Shown: in pieces, positions 24,429-32,155 of the stretch
How positions within the stretch are numbered: position 1 is the first letter of the stretch
Layout: each line of letters opens with the position of its first letter
Assembly: GCA_046160675.1 (NCBI GenBank)
Contig: JBJXHH010000046.1
Coordinates: forward strand, 1 to 32,155
Length of the DNA stretch: 32,155 bases
Origin: JACMJP01 sp046160675
GTDB taxonomy: Bacteria > Bacteroidota > Bacteroidia > Chitinophagales > BACL12
Direction of reading: 5' to 3'
The notes under the pieces: generated by a model
Seen by the model: the letters and a program-made list of their open reading frames with translations, nothing else
The model's database searches: none
What the model was told of the DNA's origin: nothing
Position numbers and translations under genes: made by a program

Positions 24429-25891
24429 TGAGACAGATATTTTTTATTAGTCTGGTTGCATTAATATGCGACCAGACTTTCTCTCAAAATAGTATGGATA
24501 ATTGGTGCTTTGGAAGATATTGCGGACTAAATTTCTCAATTGATACACCTGTGTTCTTTTATACTTCTCTCTGGTCTTATGAAGCCTCTGCATCAATATC
24601 TGATTCTTCAGGAAATTTGTTGTTTTATACAGATGGAACAAAAATCTACGACCATAATAACTTAGTGATGCCAAATGGAAATGATATAAACATAGGGGTG
24701 ATTACAGATTATGGCAGTACTATAACACAAGGTATAATCATTCTTCCTTTTCCTAGCAGCAATCAGAAGTATTATGTTATCTATTTGGCAGATGCTTCAG
24801 ATGGAATATTAAAATTGGAATACTCGGTAGTTGATATGACTTTAAATGACGAGTATGGTGATGTAACTGAAAAAAATTTTACTACCTCAAGTAGCAATTA
24901 TATGTGGGAGAAACTAAGTACTGTAAAACATGGCAATGGAAAAGACTGGTGGTTAGTTGGCTTAAAAGGCACCCCTAATTTAGGGGATTCTACTTTTTTT
25001 GAAAAATTCTTAGTTACAGATACTGGTCTTAATGGTCCATTTTATCAGTTTTATGGTTTTTATGACCCGGGAGAGGGTTCTCCTGGCGAAGAGGTAGGTC
25101 AAATGAAATTTTCACCTACAGGTTCTAAGCTTGCTAATACAAGGGGAAACTATTTGGATATATTTGATTTCGACCGCTGTACAGGTGAGTTTAGTAATAC
25201 TATAAATATAGATACAGTTGGTGAAATTTGTTATGGTTTGGAATTTTCACCCGATGAAACAAAACTCTATGTTTCAACACAAAGAAATAATGGAAAACCA
25301 CCGAGATTATTTCAAATATGCCTTGATTGTCATAGCTTGGAAAAAACTTTAATATTTAGATTACCTAAAATGGGTTATACAATGGGACAGTTGCAAATTG
25401 CTCCAAACGACAAAATTTATTTTAGCTTTCAGAAAGACCTTGAAATTACAGAATTCAATAAAAACATCTATGTAATTAATTCTCCAAATTCTAATGCAGA
25501 ATATTGTGATTTTGATACTATACTTGGTTTAATAGGAGATACTGCATACGCTTTTTTTGGTTTTCCAAACATGCCAAACTATAATCTTGCTGCTTTAACA
25601 GGAGCAGATAGCTGTATAACTGTGGGTGTGCATAATATTACAAATGACGAAGGGTTAAAAATATTTCCAAACCCGGCTTCTTCGTTTGTTATGATGCAGT
25701 ATGCTAATGGCAGCCCTGTTGCAAATATCCAATCAATTAAAGTTTATAATTCATTCGGCGTTGCAATAAAAGAATTTTCTTCAATTACAAATGCAATGGA
25801 TGTTTCAGATATTCCTATTGGAATTTATTTTTTAAAAATAACAACACAACTAGAACAGGAATTTATTCTAAAATTAGAAATAATCAAATGA
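24425..25891 (+). CDS. Secreted beta-propeller-like surface protein, paralogue 1, T9SS domain
   Basis: 488 aa. Signal peptide of about 20 residues (FFISLVALICDQTFSQ). The mature N-terminus MDNWCFGRYCGLNFS, followed by ASASISDSSGNLLFYTDG and LVMPNG, marks a Bacteroidota family with a conserved Trp-x-Phe-Gly opening. KHGNGKDWWLVG and LEFSPDETKLYVST point to propeller blades. The C-terminus is a T9SS type A domain: KIFPNPASSFVMM, then DVSDIPIGIYFLKI and LKLEIIK. Its ATG overlaps the stop of the upstream gene in an ATGA, which implies translational coupling. The sorting domain resembles that of the upstream beta-helix protein more than that of its own paralogue. Function unknown; cell-surface location inferred. 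Confidence 0.83.
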   Translation: MMRQIFFISLVALICDQTFSQNSMDNWCFGRYCGLNFSIDTPVFFYTSLWSYEASASISDSSGNLLFYTDGTKIYDHNNLVMPNGNDINIGVITDYGSTITQGIIILPFPSSNQKYYVIYLADASDGILKLEYSVVDMTLNDEYGDVTEKNFTTSSSNYMWEKLSTVKHGNGKDWWLVGLKGTPNLGDSTFFEKFLVTDTGLNGPFYQFYGFYDPGEGSPGEEVGQMKFSPTGSKLANTRGNYLDIFDFDRCTGEFSNTINIDTVGEICYGLEFSPDETKLYVSTQRNNGKPPRLFQICLDCHSLEKTLIFRLPKMGYTMGQLQIAPNDKIYFSFQKDLEITEFNKNIYVINSPNSNAEYCDFDTILGLIGDTAYAFFGFPNMPNYNLAALTGADSCITVGVHNITNDEGLKIFPNPASSFVMMQYANGSPVANIQSIKVYNSFGVAIKEFSSITNAMDVSDIPIGIYFLKITTQLEQEFILKLEIIK

Positions 25892-26418
25892 TGGAGAATA
25901 TAAATCATGCAGCAAATGCTTTACTTGAAACTATCACTCCGGCAAACGATATTGAATATTACATCACAAGAACTTCAGAAATATATCTGAATAATTTGAA
26001 TGAACTAGGTGTATTTGAAATAAACGATGAGATATTATTGCCTGAAATACGATCTATTACAGTACTCAACGGTTGGGATTACGGAAGAGGAGTTTATATG
26101 GCAAGGGCAATGATGGACACAGTTATAGAATTTAATATGCCAGAAGAAGATGTAAAATATGGAATTCTTGCAAATGATAAAGTTATAATTTACCCAAACC
26201 CATCAAAAGATTTTATAACAATCCAAAATTTGGAAAGTCTTTCTGATGAACAAATCAAATCTGTAGAATTTTATAATCTTTTAGGAACAGCTGTTAAAGA
26301 GTATTTTTTAACAGATAATATATTGGACATTTCTTCAGTGCAAAATGGAGTTTATTTAGTAAAAATAACTCTACTTTCAGGTCAAATGTATTTTGTGAAA
26401 CTTGAAATATTGAGGTAA
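25888..26418 (+). CDS. Truncated paralogue of the beta-helix protein (C-terminal part only)
   Basis: 176 aa with no signal peptide. From about residue 10 it matches residues 700-868 of the 868-aa protein at 21822: shared blocks are DIEYYITRTSEIYLNNLN, EIRSI-VLNGWDYGRG and ARAMMDTVIEFNMPEE, then a T9SS domain (IIYPNPSKDFITI, GVYLVKIT, VKLEILR). The signal peptide and the whole beta-helix are missing. Without a Sec signal this product should not reach T9SS, so it is most likely a decayed fragment kept open, or a domain waiting for read-through. It overlaps the gene before it (ATGA) and the gene after it (TAATG). The frame is intact and codons are diverged from the parent copy by mostly conservative changes. 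Confidence 0.7.
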   Translation: MMENINHAANALLETITPANDIEYYITRTSEIYLNNLNELGVFEINDEILLPEIRSITVLNGWDYGRGVYMARAMMDTVIEFNMPEEDVKYGILANDKVIIYPNPSKDFITIQNLESLSDEQIKSVEFYNLLGTAVKEYFLTDNILDISSVQNGVYLVKITLLSGQMYFVKLEILR

Positions 26419-27914
26419 TGAAAGGGATAATATTCTCTTGCTTGGTTGCACTAGTGTGCAGCCAAGCATTCTCTCAACACTATATGGATAACTGGTATTT
26501 TGGTGTAAATTCTTGTTTAAATTTTTCATCTGGGACACCTGTTTACCAAACTTCGCCGATGGCAAGTTTTGAAGCAACTGCTACCATCAGTGACTCGATT
26601 GGCAACTTATTGTTTTTTACTAATGGCATAAGCATTTGGGACAGGAATGGCATAATTATGCCGCATGGCGATAGCTTGGATATTGCACAACAGCAGGATG
26701 AACCTTATTACGGAAGTTCGGTAACTCAAGGTGTAATTATATTGCCTGTACCTAACTCGTCTTGTAAATATTATGTGATTTATCTTACAGAAGTTATAGA
26801 CTTTTACATTGAACTTAGCTTGATGTATTCAATGGTTGATATGACACTTAACAGTGGTAATGGAGATGTTATTCTAGGTCAGAAAAATGTCCCGATAACT
26901 GAGAGTGGCAAATATATGTGGGAAAAAATGACTGCCGTAAAGCATGGCAATGGTAAAGACTGGTGGTTTATAACAATATCAGAGAAAACAGCATCATCAG
27001 ATTCTTGTTACTTTGAAAAATTGGTTATTTCAGAAACTGGTATTTCTCCTCCTCAGTTTCAGCCTTATGATACTGTAGATGTAACGGGGTTGGCATTAGA
27101 AACAGCTTTTTGTGGTCTGGGGCAAATGAAATTTTCATTATCAGGTAAAAAATTAGCAGTAACCCGTGGTTCCTTTATCGATGTGTATGACTTTGACCGC
27201 TGTGATGGAATGCTATCTAATAGGATTATTGTTGATTCCGTTAATTTTGAGAACTACGGGCTTGAATTTTCTCCTGATGAAACTAAGCTCTATGCAGCCT
27301 CTGGAGTCCAGACCCCTGTAAAACCTAAACTTATCCAAATATGCCTTGATTGTAATGTAATCATTAAAACCACATTATACATGCATGCCTCTAATTATTA
27401 TTTTTCTCAGTTACAAATTGCACCTGATGGTAAAATATATTTGGGTTTTGCAGAGGAAGGTTTCATAGATGATAATGCACATTATTTATCCGTTATCAAT
27501 TATCCGGATTCATTTGGCACAGCCTGCGATTTTGAGCTTGCAAGTTTTATGCTTGGGGACTCTGCCCATATGAGTTACGGTCTGCCCAATTTTGTAAATT
27601 ATGATCTTGCTGCATTAGCAACACCATGTGATACTGCTGATACCACAGATATAGCAGAAGAAATTATTAATAAAAATGAAATTGTTGTTTTTCCAAATCC
27701 TGCGGGTAATTACATTACGATCACTTCTCATTTTAATCAATATACAAACACCAAAGCAGAAATGTATAACATAGCAGGAGTAAAAGTGAAAGAGATAGAA
27801 ATTCAGTCATCATCTCAACAAATAAATATAAAATCATTACCGGCAGGAATTTATTCTATCATTATAAAACAAAATGCAGCAGTCATGTACAATGAAAGTT
27901 TAGTGAAAGAATAG
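26418..27914 (+). CDS. Secreted beta-propeller-like surface protein, paralogue 2, T9SS domain
   Basis: 498 aa, a full-length paralogue of the gene at 24425. Signal peptide ends AFSQ; then MDNWYFGVNSCLNFSSGTP, ATATISDSIGNLLFFTNG, KHGNGKDWWFITIS, YDFDRCDGMLSNRI and LEFSPDETKLYAAS line up with paralogue 1. The C-terminal T9SS type A domain is a different subtype: VVFPNPAGNYITI, MYNIAGVKVKEIEIQ, PAGIYSIIIKQNAAVMY, ending ESLVKE. The start overlaps the stop of the truncated gene (TAATG). It is the last gene of the four-gene plus-strand cluster and converges on the rfbC side. Surface-exposed by inference; no enzymatic motif found. Confidence 0.83.
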   Translation: MKGIIFSCLVALVCSQAFSQHYMDNWYFGVNSCLNFSSGTPVYQTSPMASFEATATISDSIGNLLFFTNGISIWDRNGIIMPHGDSLDIAQQQDEPYYGSSVTQGVIILPVPNSSCKYYVIYLTEVIDFYIELSLMYSMVDMTLNSGNGDVILGQKNVPITESGKYMWEKMTAVKHGNGKDWWFITISEKTASSDSCYFEKLVISETGISPPQFQPYDTVDVTGLALETAFCGLGQMKFSLSGKKLAVTRGSFIDVYDFDRCDGMLSNRIIVDSVNFENYGLEFSPDETKLYAASGVQTPVKPKLIQICLDCNVIIKTTLYMHASNYYFSQLQIAPDGKIYLGFAEEGFIDDNAHYLSVINYPDSFGTACDFELASFMLGDSAHMSYGLPNFVNYDLAALATPCDTADTTDIAEEIINKNEIVVFPNPAGNYITITSHFNQYTNTKAEMYNIAGVKVKEIEIQSSSQQINIKSLPAGIYSIIIKQNAAVMYNESLVKE

Positions 27915-27938
27915 CAGTTTGTGTTTGCACTAAAAACT

Positions 27939-27995
27939 TTAATTTTTTATTGCATTACCAAGTTGCCCTTTACTGACTGTTATTAATAGTTTCAT
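27939..27995 (-). pseudogene. Remnant of the 5' end of rmlD
   Basis: An ATG 3 nt after the rfbC stop opens an 18-codon frame, MKLLITVSKGQLGNAIKN, then a stop. It aligns without gaps to the first 18 residues of the complete RmlD at 21496 (MHILVTGSKGQLGNELKD): 11 of 18 residues and, by my hand count, 41 of 57 bases including the stop codon position agree. The first Gly of the nucleotide-binding loop is replaced by Val and the frame is truncated, so it cannot be functional. Position and orientation are those expected for rmlD in an rfbBCD operon. Confidence 0.75.
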
Positions 27996-27998
27996 TTA

Positions 27999-28580
27999 TT
28001 ATTCAATATCAATATATACTGAGCCATCAAATTCAAAATTATTTAATGCATTTTCAAGCGATAGCAAATTCTTGTCCTTATCAGAAATGATCAATTTAGC
28101 AGCCGGTACTTTCCAATCAATATGTAAATCTTTGTCATTATAAATAATTCCCGCATCATGTTCTTTACTGTAAAAATTATCGCACTTATAAAAAAATTCT
28201 GCCGTTTCACTCAGCACAACAAAGCCATGCGCAAATCCTCTGGGAATATATAATTGCTTCTTATTTTCTGCAGATAATACAATTGAAAAATGTTGACCAT
28301 ATGTTGGCGAACCTTTTCTAATATCTACCGCAACATCTAACACTTCACCACTTATCACTCTCACCAATTTAGCCTGTGCAAATGGATTGAGTTGATAATG
28401 CAATCCTCTCAAAACACCATAACTTGATTTACTCTGATTATCCTGAACAAAATTTGTATTGATATTTTTTTCAGCAAATACTTTTTCATTAAAGGTTTCC
28501 ATAAAATACCCTCTCGAATCTTCAAACACTTTCGGTTCGAAAACAAATAATCCGGAAATAGGTGTGTCAAGAAATGGCAT
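27999..28580 (-). CDS. rfbC: dTDP-4-dehydrorhamnose 3,5-epimerase
   Basis: 193 aa, close to the usual RmlC length. It epimerises C3 and C5 of dTDP-4-keto-6-deoxyglucose, the third step of dTDP-L-rhamnose synthesis, as a cupin dimer in the cytoplasm. FEPKVFEDSRGYFMETF, QDNQSKSSYGVLRGLHYQ (catalytic His61), GEVLDVAVDIRKGSPTYG, YIPRGFAHGF and the Tyr near 131 (FFYKCDN) are all present. The ATG at 28580 gives the family N-terminus MPFLDTPISGLFVFEP. A heptanucleotide repeat sits 9 nt upstream of the start. It follows rfbB with a 126-nt gap, larger than other gaps in the cluster. Confidence 0.95.
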   Translation of the reverse strand: MPFLDTPISGLFVFEPKVFEDSRGYFMETFNEKVFAEKNINTNFVQDNQSKSSYGVLRGLHYQLNPFAQAKLVRVISGEVLDVAVDIRKGSPTYGQHFSIVLSAENKKQLYIPRGFAHGFVVLSETAEFFYKCDNFYSKEHDAGIIYNDKDLHIDWKVPAAKLIISDKDKNLLSLENALNNFEFDGSVYIDIE

Positions 28581-28589
28581 GGGAAGAAG

Positions 28590-28617
28590 TATTGAGTATT
28601 GCGTAGTGAGTATTGAG
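28590..28617 (-). repeat. Degenerate heptanucleotide tandem repeat before rfbC
   Basis: On the plus strand the four units are TATTGAG, TATTGCG, TAGTGAG and TATTGAG; on the rfbC coding strand they read CTCAATA, CTCACTA, CGCAATA, CTCAATA. It ends 9 nt before the rfbC ATG, inside its leader. Unit sequence resembles the CTCAACAC octamer at 21768. Confidence 0.85.
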
Positions 28618-28706
28618 ACAATGCATATTTATTTCATTCAGCAAAAGTTAATTTATTTTCATGTTTTTATATTTCAAATGGCATATCAGCTAATTGGTTA
28701 ATTAAC

Positions 28707-29762
<1,056 letters not shown>

Positions 29763-29771
29763 TTGAGTTAA

Positions 29772-31073
29772 TTATAATGTCCAGTAATTTAATGTTTTTA
29801 TTTTATTGCGATAAATTCCTTTAATGTCAATTAATAAACAATTCTCAGTTGCATACTTAAGAAAATAGCTTTCATCTAATTGCATATATTCTCTATGAGG
29901 TACTGCAACGATTATTGCATCATACTTTTCCTGAATTTCGCCAATTAAGGAAAAATTATATTCATGTTTTACTTCTTCATTTGTAACATGTGTGTCTGAA
30001 ACATCTACATGTAATCCAAAAGATTTTAATTCATTTACAAGGTCTGCCACTTTACTGTTTCTGATATCTGTTACATTTTCTTTAAATGTAATTCCCATCA
30101 CCAGAATTTTTGAATCTTTTAAATTTTTTCCGGCTTCAATTAATTTTTGCAGGCATCTTCTTGCAACATAAAATGCCATATTATCATTTACTTTTCTGCC
30201 ACTTAATATTACCTGAGGTTCATATCCTAATTCTGCGCTTTTATATGTGAGGTAATAAGGGTCTACTCCTATACAATGCCCACCTACCAGGCCGGGTTGG
30301 TATTTATGAAAATTCCATTTTGTTCCTGCAGCTTCTATCACTTCATGTGTGCTCACATTCATCCTATCAAGAATAATAGAGAGTTCATTCATTAAAGCAA
30401 TATTCAAATCCCGTTGTGTATTTTCCAAAATTTTTGCAGCTTCTGCAACTTTTAATGAGGATGCTTTATAAACACCAGGTTGCACAATTTCAGAATAAAC
30501 TGCTGCAATAGTTTCCAGTGCTTCATGATCGCTACCTGAAACTATTTTAATTACATTCATTAATGTGTGTTGGACATCACCCGGATTAATTCTTTCAGGA
30601 GAATATCCCAATTTAAAATCAATATTTAATTTTAAACCTGATAATTCTTCAAGTATTGGCAAACAAATTTCCTCTGTACATCCCGGATAAACAGTTGATT
30701 CATAAACTACATAATCTCCCTTCTTTAAAATCTCACCTACTGTTTTTGTTGCTGCAATAAGTGGAGATAGATCAGGAACACGATGTTCATCAACAGGTGT
30801 TGGAACTGCAACAATATGAAATGAGCAATTTTTTAATTCCTCTTTTCGTGTGGTGAAAGAAACATGTGTATTTGCAAATGCATCTTTCTTCACTTCATCA
30901 CCCGGGTCAACACCCTGCTTCAGGAGTTCAATTCTTTTTTCATCAATATCAAAACCAATCACAGAAAATTTTCTTCCGAATTCTAATGCAATTGGCAACC
31001 CCACATAGCCAAGACCAATAACTGATATTTTCGTGATAGTATTTTTAAGTTGAGTACTCATATTGTTTTGCAA
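29772..31073 (-). CDS. TviB/WbpO-like nucleotide-sugar 6-dehydrogenase
   Basis: 433 aa, UDP-glucose/GDP-mannose dehydrogenase superfamily. It oxidises the C6 hydroxyl of a UDP-sugar to a carboxylate with two NAD+, making a uronic acid precursor. Visible features: NAD-binding VIGLGYVGLP (18-27), YESTVYPGCTEE (124-135), SPERINPGD (158-166), AEAAKILENTQRD with catalytic Lys214, and GGHCIGVDPYYL with catalytic Cys267. The YESTVYPG and GGHCIGVDPYYL forms resemble the UDP-GalNAc/GlcNAc dehydrogenases TviB and WbpO more than plain UDP-glucose dehydrogenase. Exact substrate is uncertain. The start may be the ATG at 31073 or the in-frame ATG at 31061. It sits 19 nt after the aminotransferase stop. Confidence 0.9.
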   Translation of the reverse strand: MQNNMSTQLKNTITKISVIGLGYVGLPIALEFGRKFSVIGFDIDEKRIELLKQGVDPGDEVKKDAFANTHVSFTTRKEELKNCSFHIVAVPTPVDEHRVPDLSPLIAATKTVGEILKKGDYVVYESTVYPGCTEEICLPILEELSGLKLNIDFKLGYSPERINPGDVQHTLMNVIKIVSGSDHEALETIAAVYSEIVQPGVYKASSLKVAEAAKILENTQRDLNIALMNELSIILDRMNVSTHEVIEAAGTKWNFHKYQPGLVGGHCIGVDPYYLTYKSAELGYEPQVILSGRKVNDNMAFYVARRCLQKLIEAGKNLKDSKILVMGITFKENVTDIRNSKVADLVNELKSFGLHVDVSDTHVTNEEVKHEYNFSLIGEIQEKYDAIIVAVPHREYMQLDESYFLKYATENCLLIDIKGIYRNKIKTLNYWTL

Positions 31074-31092
31074 AGCTGCTAAACGTATTATT

Positions 31093-32155
31093 TTAAACCA
31101 ATTGATTTTTTAATACAAACTCTTTAATCGTATCACAAATAAAATGAATTTGATCTGCTTCCAATTCTGTATGCATGGGCAAGGATAAAACTTCCATCGA
31201 AATAGTTTCACTCACAGGATAATCTCCCTCAGCATAACCATAAATTTTATATGCATCACTTAAATGCAATGGAACCGGATAATATATCATGGAAGGAATT
31301 CCCTTTTCCTGCAAATAATTTTTCAAGTCATCTCTCCCACTTTCTACTTTAATCGTATATTGATGAAAAACATGTGTTGAGTTCTCACTTCGCATTGGAA
31401 TACTTATTCCGGGAATATTCTTTAACAATTCATCATACACATCGGCTGCAGCAATTCTTTGTTCATTATATGTATTTAAGTAATTCAATTTCACATTTAA
31501 TATGGCAGCCTGTATACTATCCAATCTTGAATTTACACCTATCGAATCATAATAATATTTTTTTTCTGAGCCATGGTCGCAAATTATTTTTATTTTATTC
31601 GCAAGTGTATCATCATTTGTCATCAATGCCCCACCGTCACCATAAGCACCTAAATTTTTAGTAGGGTAAAATGAAGTTGTGTTAATATGACCGATTGTGC
31701 CGCATTTTTGCTTTGCACCATTCTTAAAAATATAATCAGTACCCACAGCTTGTGCTGCATCTTCAATCACATATAAATTATGTTTTTGCGCAATTTCAAG
31801 AATTGCTTCCATATTCGCACTTTGCCCAAATAAATGCACCGGTATTATTGCTTTTGTTCTCGAAGTTATTTTCTCTTCAATTTTATTTGCGTCTATATTA
31901 AATGTATGTGGATCAATATCTACAAAAACAGGTTTCAATTTTAATAATGCAACTACTTCAACAGTAGCAACAAATGTAAAGGGCACAGTAATTACCTCAT
32001 CATTTTCTTTCAATCCTAAAGCCATTAAGGCTATTTGCAATGCATCAGTTCCATTACCACAGGGAAGTACATGTTTTACCTGAAGATATGTAGTAAGATT
32101 TGCTGCAAAGTTTTTTGTCGCCGAACCATTTATGAATTGAGTAGAGTCAATCACC
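31093..32155 (-). CDS. DegT/DnrJ/EryC1/StrS sugar aminotransferase, 5' end beyond window
   Basis: The visible 354 codons cover most of a PLP-dependent sugar aminotransferase, which transfers amino groups to keto-sugars on nucleotide carriers. Motifs: CGNGTDALQIAL, VITVPFTFVATVEV, VIEDAAQAVG (Asp binding the PLP pyridine nitrogen), and SFYPTKNLGAYGDGG with the Schiff-base Lys at visible residue 166. The GTG at 32154 is not the start: VIDSTQFINGSA aligns with an internal segment of the family, so about 25 residues should lie outside the window. With the TviB-like dehydrogenase it fits a pathway to an amino-uronic acid or 3-amino sugar for O-antigen or capsule. The exact keto-sugar is unknown. 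Confidence 0.92.
   Translation of the reverse strand, partial: VIDSTQFINGSATKNFAANLTTYLQVKHVLPCGNGTDALQIALMALGLKENDEVITVPFTFVATVEVVALLKLKPVFVDIDPHTFNIDANKIEEKITSRTKAIIPVHLFGQSANMEAILEIAQKHNLYVIEDAAQAVGTDYIFKNGAKQKCGTIGHINTTSFYPTKNLGAYGDGGALMTNDDTLANKIKIICDHGSEKKYYYDSIGVNSRLDSIQAAILNVKLNYLNTYNEQRIAAADVYDELLKNIPGISIPMRSENSTHVFHQYTIKVESGRDDLKNYLQEKGIPSMIYYPVPLHLSDAYKIYGYAEGDYPVSETISMEVLSLPMHTELEADQIHFICDTIKEFVLKNQLV

Noticed and set aside
24447..24674. Similar minus-strand ORFs at 24447-24674 and 26377-26577
   Set aside because: Their resemblance follows from the two paralogous plus-strand genes they lie opposite; no independent support.
28409..28621. 70-aa minus-strand ORF starting at a TTG over the rfbC start
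   Set aside because: Its first residues only translate the heptamer repeat, and the rest is out of frame with the well-conserved rfbC.
32132..32154. GTG at 32154 as start of the aminotransferase
   Set aside because: The residues it opens align to an internal part of DegT-family proteins; the gene runs past the window edge.

Overview
The window looks like a chromosomal piece of a Bacteroidota bacterium, probably from the Chitinophagales/Sphingobacteriales side of the phylum (this placement is inference). The grounds are: several large secreted proteins ending in type IX secretion system (T9SS) type A sorting domains (PNP motif, GxYxxxI block, basic C-terminus); outer-membrane barrels with short Sec signals ending in AQ; start codons without Shine-Dalgarno sequences; two sites fitting the Bacteroidota promoter pattern TTG - about 19 nt - TAnnTTTG; and AT-rich DNA. 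No rRNA, tRNA, IS element, integrase or CRISPR array was seen.

Layout. 1-4284 (minus strand): an apparent operon read from mpl (murein tripeptide recycling) through a DEDDh exonuclease, a dolichol-phosphate-mannose-synthase-like GT2 and CorA to an outer-membrane protein cut by the window edge. 4444-11416 (plus strand): a 48-aa lipoprotein, a 269-aa predicted barrel, lipA, a 967-aa T9SS beta-propeller protein with a good terminator, a porin and a DUF4256 protein. 11437-18926 (minus strand): two tandem 580-aa-class secreted paralogues, then a 956-aa Asp-box propeller protein coupled by a 1-nt overlap to a DinB/YfiT-like protein. 19007-21496 (minus strand): a mercaptopyruvate-type sulfurtransferase behind an ORF that fuses RmlD to CysQ. 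21822-27914 (plus strand): four overlapping genes for T9SS surface proteins, containing an internal partial duplication. 27939-32155 (minus strand): an rmlD remnant, rfbC, rfbB, a TviB/WbpO-like nucleotide-sugar dehydrogenase and a DegT/StrS aminotransferase cut by the right edge, i.e. part of a surface-polysaccharide locus.

How it fits together. RfbB, RfbC and RmlD are three of the four dTDP-L-rhamnose enzymes (RmlA is not in the window). A diverged 57-bp copy of the rmlD 5' end lies directly behind rfbC, where an rfbBCD operon would start rmlD. The complete rmlD lies about 6.4 kb away, beyond the plus-strand T9SS cluster. The simplest reading is that the surface-protein cluster entered, or grew inside, a sugar-nucleotide operon and left a scar. 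Short tandem repeats with related units (CTCAACAC x5 and CTCAATA-like x4) sit just upstream of the first gene of that cluster and of rfbC, both in the coding-strand orientation. The octamer could in principle switch a reading frame.

The most unusual items are the RmlD-CysQ fusion, the rmlD scar, the octamer repeat at the T9SS cluster start, and the truncated beta-helix paralogue inside that cluster. I found no clear defence or other mobile system.
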